Shown: positions 30,192-41,009, counted from the first letter of the stretch. The stretch is DNA of 64,000 nt from Tridacna crocea (GCA_943736015.1 OX031073.1:23153210-23217209), one strand, 5' to 3'. Translations and numbers: made by a program. The notes: generated from the sequence alone by a model not told the origin.

Positions 30192-30420
30192 ACCTTTCCC
30201 AAACAACAAGACTTTGGACTAAACCAAATTGAGAAGGTCAGCAGAACAGATAATTATCAAATGTACCACTCATGATGATTTCTGTTTTTGATAGGGTAGA
30301 AAACATATTGGGAAAAGGAGAAAATGCTGGTTAACCAGCATTTTCTCCTTTTCCCAATATGTTTTCAAAAGGACTTTTCTTCTGGGTCGTAAAAACCAGG
30401 GATTGATTTTGAAAGGGTTT
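30188..30420 (-). mobile_element. TTAA MITE, A/B intermediate, chained
   Basis: Shares TTAA with the previous copy. Core near 30299-30368 has CATATTGGG / CCCAATATG, a matched pair of changes, and a two-base longer centre GCTGGTTAACCAGC. Right end TTGAAAGGGTTT. Confidence 0.85.
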
Positions 30421-30796
30421 CTATGCAGTCTATTCAAAAAAAGGAATTTCTAATGCTTGCAGGGTGATCCTGATCTACACTGTTCACTAAAGTAGTTGAC
30501 CATGCTATGTTTAGGGTTAAAAAACTCAGGTAACAAGAGGTCAGTGGTTACTTCCATGGGGAGGAAGTGGGGCCAATACCATGACTTTGAGAAAGGGGTG
30601 CTGAACAATCCAAAGGGGCCAATAGAGCAGTCTGACCCAAAAAGTTCATCTCACACATTAAGCCATTTAATCCTTACCATACCGCAATTAAACTGTTGAT
30701 GATCCCACAAATATATTTTAGCTGAATTGTTGGGCATTGAATTGGGCATATAATTATTACAGAGACTAGTGATGAAGTAGCAGAGGGTATGGACCA

Positions 30797-30842
30797 AGAT
30801 CAGACTGCATGTATGTGCAGACTGATCTTGCTTCACAGTCTC
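30797..30842. repeat. Q-family hairpin
   Basis: CAAGATCAGACTGCATG / ATGTGCAGACTGATCTTG. Confidence 0.7.
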
Positions 30843-30976
30843 TACAAGCCCATCCATGGACACAAACAGCAGTATAAGAGTTAAGTGCCAACCTCTGCAC
30901 AGATTGACACTCAAGATATGTCAGTACAGTCAGAAGTCAATTGTTAGCTGTTTGAGATGTCCATCCATTTTAAGGC

Positions 30977-31201
30977 TTAACCCTTTACCAAACACTTTTG
31001 ACGGCCCTGGGAGAAAAGCCTTTTGAAAACATTGTGGGAAAAGGAGAAAATGCTGGTAACCAGCATTTTCTCCTTTTCCCACAATGTTTTCTATAATCCT
31101 TCACAAAACAAATTTCAAATTTTCAGTCACTTTTATTTTGTCGTCTACACATGCTTTCAATTTGTACCAGTCTAAAATATTGTCGTTTGGTAATGAGTTA
31201 A
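30977..31201 (+). mobile_element. TTAA-A MITE, complete
   Basis: TTAACCCTTTACCAAACACT (short left flank) to TCGTTTGGTAATGAGTTAA; perfect-looking core. Confidence 0.9.
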
Positions 31202-31248
31202 GGACCTAGTTAAAACCCTTTAATTAATGATTCTGTATTTGTACCATT

Positions 31249-31352
31249 TTAACCCTTTACCACATAATTCTGTGTTAGACTGGCTGCCTCGATATAATTG
31301 AAATGATGTTGAAAACTGTGTTAAACACCATACAACTTAATCAATCAATCAT
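31249..31352 (+). repeat. MITE tip fused to SINE tail
   Basis: TTAACCCTTTACCACATAAT (27 bp of a type A end) runs into GATATAATTGAAATGATGTT, GTTAAACACCATAC and an (AATC)n tail. Either a truncated MITE inside a SINE or a recombination joint. Confidence 0.65.
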
Positions 31353-31404
31353 TCAATGTGACCATTCTAGAATTTTGTTTTGTAAAACAGTATTAAACCT
31401 GAAA

Positions 31405-31460
31405 TTTTGAAAAAGGGGAAAATGCTAGGAATCATTATTTTCTCCCTTTTTGACTCTCTG
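31405..31460. mobile_element. TTAA-family core remnant
   Basis: TTTTGAAAAAGGGGAAAATG / TTATTTTCTCCCTTTTTGAC; the outer positions have changed together. Confidence 0.5.
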
Positions 31461-31461
31461 T

Positions 31462-31685
31462 AACCACACAACCCCAAGTTTAAACAATCTTTTGGAAGAA
31501 ACGTTGAAAACATTGGGGGTAAAGGAGAAAAGGATGGTAACCAGCATTTTTTCCCGATTCCCAATATGTTTCTAGCCTATCAATGACAAATTTCACTGTT
31601 TGAGACATCTTTCATATTTTGTCTGCAAGTGCTTTCAATTTCAATTTCGTGGAGTTTAAAATATTTTCATACGGTAAAGAAGTAA
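31462..31685 (+). mobile_element. TTAA-A MITE, degraded
   Basis: ACCACACAACCCCAAGTTTA, a core with AACATTGGGGGTAAAGGAG, and right end CATACGGTAAAGAAGTAA. A TTTCAA duplication occurs in the right flank. Confidence 0.7.
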
Positions 31686-31703
31686 AATTTTGTCTTCTGG
31701 TTG

Positions 31704-31933
31704 TTAACCCATTACCAAACAATCCCGGGTTTTCACGACCCTGAGGAAGAAGTCCTATAAAAACATTGTTGGAAAAGGAGAAAATGCTGGGGTACCAGCA
31801 TTTTGTCCTTTTTCCACAGTGTTTTCTACTCTTCCCAACCCAAACTTCAACATTTTAGTCACATTGATTTTGTTGTGTGCAAATGCTTCCAATTTGAACT
31901 AGTCCAGAATTATGTCATTTGGTATAGAGTTAA
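31704..31933 (+). mobile_element. TTAA-A MITE, complete
   Basis: TTAACCCATTACCAAACAAT to ATTTGGTATAGAGTTAA; core centre GCTGGGGTACCAGC. Confidence 0.86.
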
Positions 31934-32102
31934 CAGTTGTTGCCTATGAAATGAAGAGCTTGAGTTGTCAATGAGAAGGGTAGAAAACATTGTGGGAAAA
32001 GGAGAAAATGCTGGTTTCCAGCATTTTCTCCTTTTCCCACAATGTTTTCTACAGGCTTCTTTCTCAGGGTCGTCAAAGTAGGGATTATGTGGTAATGGGT
32101 TA
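31930..32102 (-). mobile_element. Half MITE between direct repeats
   Basis: A good core (31985-32052) and right end GTGGTAATGGGTTAA, but the left flank is AATGAAGAGCTTGAGTTGTC, which recurs right after the element at 32120-32148. Shares its left TTAA with the previous copy. Confidence 0.78.
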
Positions 32103-32237
32103 ACAGTTGTAATGTCCATGAAATGAAGAGCTTGAGTTGTCAATGAGATAAAAGGTGCTTTTTCAACTTTGACAGACAAATGGTTTAGATGAAGGTACTT
32201 TCTTTTCACTAAGGTATTCCAGCACATTCCTCTATAC

Positions 32238-32473
32238 TTAACTCTTTACCAAATGACAAAATTTTGGACTAGTCCAAATTGAAAGCATTTGCAGAAAACA
32301 AAAAAAAATTGAATATTGAATCAAAAATTGAAATTTAATTTGGAAAGGGTAAAAAAACATTGCGGGAAAAGGAGAAAATGCTGGTTACCAGCATTTTCTC
32401 CTTTTCCCACAATGTTTTCAAATGACCTTCGTATCTTGGTTGTCAAAAGTCGGAATTGTGTGGTAAAGAGTTA
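32238..32473 (-). mobile_element. TTAA-A MITE, complete
   Basis: TTAACTCTTTACCAAATGAC to GTGTGGTAAAGAGTTA; left flank lengthened by an A-run; core near 32355-32420. Confidence 0.87.
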
Positions 32474-32648
32474 CAGTGTCTACTTGACTCCAATAACACT
32501 TTAAAATAATGACAGGACTTTGGGATTTTTTGGTGATTTTGGGCTTTGACCCAGAAATGATTAAATGACACAGAGGTCAAAATAGTTGATGACATTCGAT
32601 AAAAGAGACAAATCTTACTTGTTAAAGGTGCATCTAACCTGATTTTGT

Positions 32649-32877
32649 TTAACCCATTACTCCATAGATACTCATTTCTACGCATTGCTTGTAGGAGCCT
32701 TTGGAAAACATTGTGGCAAAAGGTGAAATTGCTCGTGACGAGCAATTTCACCTTTTGCCACAATGTTTTCTATGCTATCAAAAGGTGTCATATACACATA
32801 AGAAATGGCTTTATCCTTGCTGTTATTTAGGGTCAATTAGAGATACAATAGAAATGCCTTATGGGGTAAAGGGTTAA
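32649..32877 (+). mobile_element. TTAA-C MITE, complete, reference copy
   Basis: TTAACCCATTACTCCATAG to TTATGGGGTAAAGGGTTAA. Core 32703-32770 is perfect: GTGGCAAAAGGTGAAATTGC, centre CTCGTGACGAG, exact complement. The left end is shared with type D, the right end is not. Confidence 0.93.
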
Positions 32878-32908
32878 CAATGTTTTTGAGAAAATCTTAA
32901 AGATTGCT

Positions 32909-33099
32909 TTAAATCATTTCCAAATGACAAAATTATAGACCTGTCCAAATTGAAAGCATTTGCAGACGACAAGGGTAGAAAACATTGTGGGAAAAGGAGA
33001 AAATGCTGGTTACCAGCATTTTCTCCTTTTCCCACAATGTTTTCTAAAGGCTTCTTTCTCAGGGGCGTCAAAAGTAGGGATTGTGTAGTAATGGGTTAA
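32909..33099 (-). mobile_element. TTAA-A MITE, internal deletion in left flank
   Basis: AAATCATTTCCAAATGACAA ... GCAGACGACAAGGGTAGAAA: about 35 bp between GACGACA and the core are missing. Right end GTGTAGTAATGGGTTAA. Confidence 0.85.
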
Positions 33100-33200
33100 A
33101 GACAAAACTTGAAGGCAAGTAATCAGTTTTTGGTGTTTTTTCTCTGAAATGTCCTTTCTGTTTTATACAGGATAGATGTTACTGGGTAGCACGGGGCGAA

Positions 33201-33389
33201 CAGAGCTCCAGATAAGAGGGAGTGATAGTATTCTAAATCCGTTATTTCTCTTCCAAACTCTATGTTGCGGGTACTCATTAAAATCATCTCGATGAGACAT
33301 TTCTAATGAGTGACCATAACATAGAGTTTAGTGGAGAATAACTGATATTTTCAATTATCATGAATCACACCCTCTATCTGGAGTTCTTA
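33201..33389. mobile_element. O-family palindromic element
   Basis: GAGCTCCAGATAAGAGGGAG start, ACTCCCTCTATCTGGAG-like end, AAACTCTATGTTGCGGGTAC / GTGACCATAACATAGAGTTT arms. Confidence 0.78.
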
Positions 33390-33402
33390 AAAACAAATGC
33401 AT

Positions 33403-33425
33403 TTTAACCCTTTACTACACAATCC
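33403..33425 (+). mobile_element. TTAA-A MITE tip
   Basis: TTAACCCTTTACTACACAAT then CCC, after which similarity stops. Confidence 0.6.
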
Positions 33426-33661
33426 CAGAGATGGGATGAAACACAATGGGAGACCTGTGAAGCAATAAAGCCATATGTTACACCATTCAGAATGTCAGCA
33501 CTAAACTCACATAATCTATTGTACAACAGATATGTCAGAAAAAAATCACAACAATCATAAGTATGCTGCTAACAATTGTCCCACAGAAAAAGACATTACT
33601 CCCAACTTCCATTGAATGCGCTTGGCTGAATTACTTCCCTTGAAAAGTTCTTCATTTAAGG

Positions 33662-33800
33662 AGATTGATTGATTGATTGGTTGGTTGGTTGATTTATTGA
33701 TTTTATGGCTTTCAACATTATGTCAGTCGTGTCCTGGCAACAGCCCATATGTTCATGCATTTCCTTGGTCATATAAGGAGAACCCAATGTGAAGGAAAAG
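33662..33800 (-). mobile_element. SINE 3' end, reverse strand
   Basis: A GATTGATTGATTGATTGGTT microsatellite followed by TTTCAACATTATGTCAGTCG and CATGCATTTCCTTGGT; minus-strand 3' tail of a retroposon related to 15345-15695. Confidence 0.6.
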
Positions 33801-33841
33801 TGTCAATTGTGCAGGAGCCCCACCTCTTACAGTTTTTCCAT

Positions 33842-34060
33842 GTTAAAATTTTGCTAAAAAACAAAAATTTAGACTTGTACAAGTTGAAAGTATTTTACAG
33901 ATGGCAAATTTTTAGGTTGCTCAAAAGATGATTTTTTACTAAAGTAGATTGAATAATTATATTTGGGAAGGGGAAAAATGGTTTTCCTACCCCCAGAATG
34001 TTTTCAATGTTCTCTCCATTAGGATTGTTATAACACAGGATTATTTGATAAATGGTTAAT
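33842..34060 (-). mobile_element. TTAA-A MITE, very degraded
   Basis: TTAAAATTTTGCTAAAAAAC, ACTTGTACAAGTTGAAAG, a shrunken core (TTGGGAAGGGGAAAAATGG) and TTTGATAAATGGTTAA in the correct order. Confidence 0.58.
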
Positions 34061-34369
34061 GAAATGAATGGTCATGAATCCCAATATTCTCTCACAAATA
34101 GACAAAATTTCCCTCGGCAATAGATATTCTGCCTAGCTATTCTCTGAATTGAAAATTAAACACATTTTGTCTGCCACATTTTTCACTTGGATGTTTTTAA
34201 AGAAAAATGTTCAGGTATTGTCATAGCCCTATCCTGGTCCAAGTTGTCATGGTTATGCAAAAACTTTGATGTTTTATGTCTCTGTTATTACTGAAAATGT
34301 TTACTTAAACTTTGACAGATTGTTAACTATCAAAAGGGGAACACATACAACAAGGGCAGGTAAGCATTA

Positions 34370-34550
34370 TAACACCCCCTAAAACAAATGTTTTCTGGGG
34401 TATACTGGAATCAGCCCATCTGTCCGTGTGTCCGTCTGTGTACAAAATACTAGTTATCATGTAATTGCCTGTTTCTGTCAAAGCACTGGCGGGGATATTA
34501 AGTAACATTCAGTGACAGCTCTGGTTGACACAGTTAAGCCCCTTTTTGGG
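34370..34550 (+). repeat. P-family repeat
   Basis: AACACCCCCTAAAACAAATG, GGTATACTGGAATCAGCC, TGTCCGTCTGTGTACAAAAT, then CAAAGCACTGGCGGGGATAT. The longest of three copies. Confidence 0.6.
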
Positions 34551-34683
34551 CGTATCATTTCACTGCAAATCAAGCAACTACAGACAAGCACTGTCACCTG
34601 CCTGTGATGCTCCCAGTTAGCGTTTCTAATTTGTATTTTTGTTACATTTCATCTTGTAAATTTTAAAAAAGCACCAAACATTC

Positions 34684-34893
34684 TTAACTCTTTACCATGA
34701 CAAGATAATTTGTTTTTGGAAGAAGAGAAAGCATTGTTGGAAAAGAGAAAATACTTATAAGCGGCATTTACTCCTTTTCCCACAATGATTTCTACCCTCT
34801 CAAGAATATATATCCAACATTAATGCCACGCTTCATTTGTCATCTGCAAATGCTTCCTATTTAGACTGGTGTTAAATTTTCTTGTTTGGTAAG
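34684..34893 (+). mobile_element. TTAA-A MITE, deletion in left flank
   Basis: TTAACTCTTTACCATGACAA then directly the core (GCATTGTTGGAAAAGAG ... TCCCACAATG); right end TTGTTTGGTAAGACC. Confidence 0.72.
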
Positions 34894-36179
34894 ACCAGGG
34901 GTCCTCAGGTGCCAGGACAATATGCGGATAGCATGCCGATAACAAATTTAATATTCGGCAAAGCTTCTTCATGTTCCTGATGGCTTCTTATTGTTGTCCT
35001 GGATGCTTCCTCCTGAATCAGAGCCTTCCGCATTGGCAATTTTGTCCTCGTCAAAATTTTGATCAAGAGAAATAAATTTCCTTACACCTTCAGCATCTTG
35101 TCCGCATTGTCGTCAGGACATTGTCAGGACACAGTCAGGACATCCTGAGTCTTCTTTTTATTTTCCCAAAAGCTTCAGCGACACAGACAGCTTGCAGACA
35201 CTTGGGAAAACGTATGGAAGCTAAGAGAATTTGATACAGAAGGTTCGCAGAATCTTTCCTGAATGTTCAGAGCGGTCGTGGTATGCTCCTAGAACATGGG
35301 TAAAATGTTACATAACCTACTCCCTTCACATATCAAAATCAGTGTTCTGTCACTTGCAGTTGACCTTAAACAGGGCGGACATGTTTTTAATCTCTCCTGC
35401 ACAACAATATGCCGGGACAAAAGTGAAAAACAAAAGTTGACTTGGCAAAAAACAGGCGACTGGAGTTTGTGATAATTTTAATTTTGCTTGTCTAGGGCAA
35501 CGTTATTTCCTCTGATAAACTGCAAATTTGACGTAAGTCTACAGAACGAGAGAACCAAGTGCTTTAATATAAACTATAACTTGCCTGCTAGGGTTTTGTG
35601 CTTCATATATGACTCTTATATCATGACTGGAAAGTTGTTATCATATTGTTCATAAGCACTTTGTGGACAATCTATTTATGCCTTATTCGATGTCTCTGTT
35701 GAATTGCAAGCATGACTCGTACATCGTAGCAAAAATACCACCAAGTATTGGAAGTAGGCTTCATTGTATGATTTGAATATGCCTTTCAGATTCTGTTTGC
35801 AGCAATATAGCTACCTGTATTCGTCTGACCTCCATGATGGAAATCTCTTGAATGAAAATAAATTCGGTACATGCAACCTCTGCACCGCACGGTCTAAGTG
35901 TCATGCATTGAAACTGGTTGTCCCAAATGTTTCCTAAATGTGTCTGTGTTGTCCTGAAACGATCCGGTCTCACGCCTGAACATTCGTTAACGTTCAGGAT
36001 TCTTTACACGGACAATCCTAAGTATGCTAGCAAGAAGTCCACAGACAGTCTGGGGATGAATACATTTCTGTACTGAATCAGTATTTTCCCACCCGACAGT
36101 ATGCCAAAATCAATTTATTTTTACCGCAAGGCTTCCTTGTCCCCTCCGTGTCCTAGTGGATGCCAGGCTTAAAGAGATA
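34894..36179. other. Unassigned 1.3 kb; short GTCAGGACA repeats
   Basis: No MITE. At 35106-35150 GTCAGGACA-type motifs are repeated three times, and CTGAACATTC near 35976 resembles the inverse of GAATGTTCAG near 35263, so a large diverged inverted repeat is possible. No coding signal. Confidence 0.35.
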
Positions 36180-36290
36180 AAACCAATGTTGTTGGTGCTT
36201 ATTCAAATTGTCTCATTTAGATGATTCTAATGAGGACCAACAGCATAGGATGTCTTGAAAAAATCATGATTTTTTTAAGATTCAATTTCC
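36180..36290. repeat. O-like palindrome
   Basis: CCAATGTTGTTGGTGCTTAT / GAGGACCAACAGCATAGG arms around CTCATTTAGATGATTCTAAT, related in layout to the O family centre. Confidence 0.55.
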
Positions 36291-36332
36291 AGTATGCCTT
36301 CAGTATTACAAACTAATATTTAATGTCAGATG

Positions 36333-36403
36333 ACATTATCTCCTGCTAGATGGCATTCTCTAAATACTCATCTATCTATTATGGGCATCCTGGGTACAGA
36401 ACT
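36333..36403 (-). repeat. Long-range inverted repeat, left arm
   Basis: About 70 bp whose reverse complement occurs at 40925-40996 with few mismatches (shared GATAGATGAGTATTT, GAATGCCATCTAGC, GGAGATAATG). Confidence 0.75.
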
Positions 36404-36917
36404 GAACTACTTTGAATTTAAAACAAAGAAAAAGGTTTACTCAATAAAATGCTACCTCGTGCAATTCACTCAACTATGATCACCAGTTTAGAGAAATCTG
36501 TTGCTAAAGCAGATCTCATTTCTCCTCAAACGTATTGATACGTAAAAGCTATTTTCAACATTGCTACTTTGTAGAGCGTAATATTACAGTCAGCCCGCTT
36601 TCGGGGCTAGTAGTGATGTGTCATATATAACACAGTCGAATCTTCGAAGAATATGACATGCGCAGGCGTGTCAGATGATACCAATCTCTTCACCAAAATT
36701 ATAATAAACCATCTGTAGTAACCCATAAGACCTGTTATTCCAAGTCCATGAAATTTCAGTTCTGTTGAACTGGCCATCGTTGTATACCGTGTATTACAAC
36801 AGGCACAAGCTAAACGTACCGTGCCCTGTGATTGGATTATTGATACGGCCAATGAAACGGCTCGATACATATATCTAGTAACCTGACAATGTTATATTAT
36901 AAACATAATATAGGGTT
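36404..36917. other. No feature seen
   Basis: About 500 bp with no shared repeat; an 87-codon minus-strand frame (36607-36870) is not recognisable. Confidence 0.35.
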
Positions 36918-37050
36918 AATTCACGTTTTTGAGGTCGTTAACATTCGCAGAGGCCCGAAAAATGCTTTAACGCCCGAGTGCGAAGCACGAGGGTGTTTAA
37001 GTATTTTGAGGGCCTCTGCGAATGTTAACGACCGAAAAAAACGTGAAATA
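36918..37050. repeat. 133-bp palindrome
   Basis: Arms of about 60 bp (TTCACGTTTTTGAGGTCGTT and AACGACCGAAAAAAACGTGAA) meet at CCCGAGTGCGAAGCACGAGGG. Mismatches are few, mostly near the centre. Confidence 0.85.
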
Positions 37051-37056
37051 GCGCTA

Positions 37057-37788
37057 TTATTGCATAAAGTAAAGGTATTCTAACAATAACTTGCACAGAT
37101 AGCAAAAATATTTCCATAGAAATGCGAATAAGCGAATTTCAAATGTACTGTACGCAAATGGGTCAAAACCGGAAGTCGGCGAAGAAGTTTTTGTTACGAT
37201 TAGGAAAGGGCCGTTAGTCCTGTATGCCAGTTTTGATTCTCTCGCTGTAAATACACTTTTATTGATTTTTAATACACACTGGACTTATGTGGAATAAACT
37301 TGCACACATTTGGACGATTAAAACTAGGATAAATGCGTGGATTATATAGATTTCTGTAACTGAAGGCGACAGAGGGTTCGATATACATCAAGCGAGCCGG
37401 ACCGATCACGTTAAAAAGTGGGTGGGATGTAGCTGGTTTAGAGTACATTTCACGGGTGAATTTTTGTTCAGATCTCGATTACACTGAGATTCTGTGCAAA
37501 GGTTTGTTTGTGGTGTACTAATATCATCAAAGTCATGCCATGGAAAGGATCGAATATGGTACGAATTCCTACAGTTTGATGGTCGGAGTCTAGGGAAAAT
37601 CTGACAAGGACAAACGTTGTTTACAAGGTAGGCCCGAATCGAGGATATTGATAGTACAAACCCGGGCGTTAACGGCGCGTGAATTTACTGATTAATACAC
37701 GTTTTCTCCCGTTAACCGCCAGATTTTTACCCGTTAATACATGCTTATAACGGCCCGAAAAGGCATGTTTTATGCAATAATAATCAAA
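37057..37788. mobile_element. Possible TIR element (TATTATTGCATAAA)
   Basis: TATTATTGCATAAA at the left and TTTATGCAATAATA at the right. Near the right end GTTAATACATGC, GTTAATACACGTTTT and CGTTAACGGC motifs recur and echo the ACGTG arms of the adjacent palindrome, so both may be one element. Confidence 0.5.
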
Positions 37789-38098
37789 TAATACTCTTAT
37801 AATCATAACATTTTTTCTATTAAATTTTAGACATTCAGCTGTTGTTTGTTGAAATGATTTCTTGCATTTATAGCAAATCCGCTAAAAATGTCGAATCAAG
37901 AGACCCTACTCAAGTTACTTCTTGCACAGTTACCTCGCCTAATATGGGCAGAATTTGAACCGTATCGATTAGCCTGTACCAGTCCCTATACACGTAGTAG
38001 CATCAGGGGCGGTAACCAGTTTACAATTCTGTATGCCTTTTACATGGTTTGACTACTAAATCACAGCACGTTTTACAACTTAACTGTCTTGGGACCCA

Positions 38099-38150
38099 TG
38101 TAGATGATCAGACTGTATAATAACAAATGTAGTTTTATCTTTGACACAGG
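38099..38150. repeat. Q-family remnant
   Basis: ATGATCAGACTGTATAATAA followed by GTTTTATCTTTGACACAGG. Confidence 0.4.
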
Positions 38151-38544
38151 CTGTCTGTCTTTTACAGAGAAATTCTGATTGACAAAGAACCTTGATATTG
38201 CATTCAGTCGCATCTTATTTCTGCACCAAAAATAGGTTTGTTTGCAGTGGTTAAATCTGGAAAAAGCACACATGGTTGGCTTTTATTGCAAAAGTAATTT
38301 TGGACGCATGATGTCCGAAGTTTCATGCTGTCAAATTAATTCAATGATTTCTCAGGTTATACTACTGCTGGTTGCTGGTCACTTGCCTGCCCATTGTTTT
38401 CTGGACAAATTGGTCAATTGACCAGTGGAGTGGACATTGGAAAGGGCAGTTATAGGAAATTAATATTCGGATGAAAGAACTGGGAGTGTCACCTGCGGTG
38501 TAATTACATTGTCGGAAATTAAAATGGAGTGTTGGACCTGTTGA
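38151..38544. other. No feature seen
   Basis: No recognisable repeat or coding sequence. Confidence 0.35.
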
Positions 38545-38759
38545 GTTATCCCTGTACCAAACAAGCTATATTTGATGTATCCTGTAGAAAACATTGTTGG
38601 AAAAGGAGAAAATGCTGGTTTCCAGCATTTTCTCCTTTTCCATCAAAATTTTCTGTCAGCAAACAACAGAAATAACATTTTCAGCTGTAACGAATTTGTC
38701 CTTTGATAATGCATTGAATTTGGTCAAGTCTAAAATTTTGTCATCTGGTAAAGGGTTAA
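38545..38759 (+). mobile_element. TTAA-A MITE, diverged
   Basis: GTTATCCCTGTACCAAACAA; core arms CATTGTTGG / CCATCAAAATTTTC; right end ATCTGGTAAAGGGTTAA. Confidence 0.75.
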
Positions 38760-39299
38760 AGCCAAGTTTTATGTGAAATTAATGGACTTCTAAAATTGAT
38801 TTCACAGTGCTGGTAAAAAGGGATCAAATAGTTCATGTTTTATTCAGGCGATAATTGTGTTGACAAAAATCTTAGCATTAAAAACACCCAAATTTATTTT
38901 CTGGTATTGAACTTTAATGGTTCTATGTGAATGGTCAGTTGCTCATGTTTCAGTTCATATATTATTTTTTCTGCTTTTATGCTGGACCAGTTTTTTTTTT
39001 TGTCATATTTGTTTTAAAATGCTCTTTTGTTCTTAGAATGAAAGCAAGGTATGAGTTCGTAAATCTTAGTTACTCAGTAGCTTCATGAAAAGGACCACAA
39101 ACATATATTTGCCCATGATACAACTCATTATGCCAGATTTTGTATTTTCAGATTACAAATAGCTTTTGTTCTTTTTTGGAAACACTGCTATTTGCTAGTA
39201 GGCCCGGGAGCCAAGAGTTCTATTAAAGACAAATACAATAAAAATGGCGTTCAAAAAAGAGGTGTCTGAAATAAGAAATCTCTTGTTTGAAACTAGCAA
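38760..39299. other. No feature seen
   Basis: AT-rich 540 bp with several T-runs. Confidence 0.35.
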
Positions 39300-39484
39300 A
39301 GAAGATTTTGAAGACATTGTTGGAAAAGGAGAAAATGCTGGTAACCATCATTTTCTTCTTTTCCAACAATGTTTTCTACCCTCTAAAAGGCATATTTCAT
39401 ATTTTTAGAAGCATTTAATTTGTTGTCTGCAAATACTTTCAAGTTGGGAACAGTCTAAAATTTTGTTGTTTCGTAAAGGGTTGA
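39300..39484 (+). mobile_element. TTAA-A MITE, left tip lost
   Basis: GACATTGTTGG / CCAACAATG core arms match each other although both differ from the usual TGTGGG / CCCACA. Right end TTTCGTAAAGGGTTGA. Confidence 0.8.
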
Positions 39485-39510
39485 GTATCAAATGTTTTTC
39501 TCATGGCCTT

Positions 39511-40580
39511 TTTAGCTCACCTGAGCACAACATGCTCAAGGGGAGCTTTTAGGATCACCCAGTGTCTGTCGTGCGTCGTCAACAATTCTTTAAACATCAA
39601 CTCTTCCTAAACCGGGGCCAATTTGGACCAAACTTGGCTGGAATGTTCCTTGGAAGGTCCTCTTTAAAACTTGTTCACAGAATTTGATTCCATCAAAAAC
39701 TCTGGTTGCCATGGCAACCAAATGGAATTTTCTAGGAAATTCTTTTAAAATCTTCTCCTCTGAAACAGCTGGTCAAATTTTAAAATAATTCCACACAGAT
39801 GTTCCTTGAGTCACCCATTTCAAAAATGGTTCGTGAAATTTTGATCCGTCAAGATATGTGGCTCTGGTGAATGGGGGCTACTTGCACTATACAGAAATGA
39901 AGGAATTCTTAAAAATTCTTCTTCTCTAAAACCACTGGTCAGATTTTGAAATAGTTTCACACAGATGTTCCTTGGATGACCCTTTTCAAAACTTGTCCAC
40001 AAAATTTTGATCCGTCAAGACACATGGCTCTGGTGAATGGGGGCTACTTGCACTATAGGGAAATGAAGGAATTCTCAAAAATTCTTCTCTGATCTCTGGT
40101 CAGACATTGAAATAATTTCACAGAGATGTTCCTTGGATGCCCCTTTTCAAAATTTGTTCGTGAAATTTTGATGCGTCAAGAACTATGGCTCTGATGAATG
40201 GGGGCTACTTGCACTATATGATGAAATTCTTAATAACTCTTTTTCTCTGAAACCGCAGCTCAGATTTTGAAATAATTTTACAGAAATGTTCCTTAGATGA
40301 CCCTCTTCAAAAATTGTTCGCGAAAATTTGATAGGTCAAGAAACATGGCTCTGGTGAATGGGGTTACTTGCACTGTACGGAAATTAAGAAACTCATAAAA
40401 ATTCTTCTTTTCTGAAACTGCTGGTCAGATTTTGAAATGACTTTTACAGGTGACCTTTTGAAAATTGCTTAGCAAAATACTAGTAATGATTTTGTTTCCA
40501 GTGTTTCAATACCTCAAAAAAAATGGCTATGGTCCTCTCAAAAATTCAGGTGAGCGATCCAGAGCCATCTTAACCCTCTT
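39511..40580 (+). repeat. Tandem array, about 160-166-bp units (TTAGCTCACCTGAG)
   Basis: Head TTTAGCTCACCTGAGCACAA, then units marked by GATGTTCCTTG at about 39799, 39964, 40125 and 40285 and by ATGGCTCTGGTGAATGGGGG. Tail TTCAGGTGAGCGATCC, the inverse of the head, then AGAGCCATCTTAACCCTCTT. Same plan (inverted ends plus internal units) as 20646-24472 with unrelated sequence. Confidence 0.82.
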
Positions 40581-40924
40581 GTTTCACATCATATTGGACA
40601 TGATGCCACTTTAAAAATCTTGTTTGATTTATTGATTTTTCATTTATTTATCATTGCGGCTGGTTGCCCATGAGCAACAGTGATTCCCTGAGGTACTAGG
40701 CTGTTTAACTTCCGTTGTGTCACTCTCAGGGAGACTGTAGTAATACGGGCTATAAGTAGGAATGGAGAAAATGGTTTTTATCAATATGTTTGAGAAAAAA
40801 TCAGGCCTGTTTTAGCTCCAGATTTCTCTAGACTGCTGATCATAGCTGAATGAATCACATCAGGTAGTGTTTTATTGATTGAACATTTATTTTAGTTTGA
40901 CATTAAAAGTAATAGTTGTTGCAG
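40581..40924. other. No feature seen
   Basis: Contains a short TCCCTGAGG / CTCAGGGA pair but no wider structure. Confidence 0.35.
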
Positions 40925-40996
40925 GTTCTGTATCCAGGATGCCCAAATTAGATAGATGAGTATTTCTAGAATGCCATCTAGCGGGAGATAATGGTT
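40925..40996 (+). repeat. Long-range inverted repeat, right arm
   Basis: GTTCTGTATCCAGGATGCCC ... GCGGGAGATAATG; partner at 36333-36403. Confidence 0.75.
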
Positions 40997-41009
40997 TAAC
41001 TTATGTTAT

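Noticed and set aside
34894-36179. A large TIR element across the whole MITE-free interval
   Set aside because: Only short inverted matches (GAATGTTCAG / CTGAACATTC) were found and the proposed outer ends do not pair.
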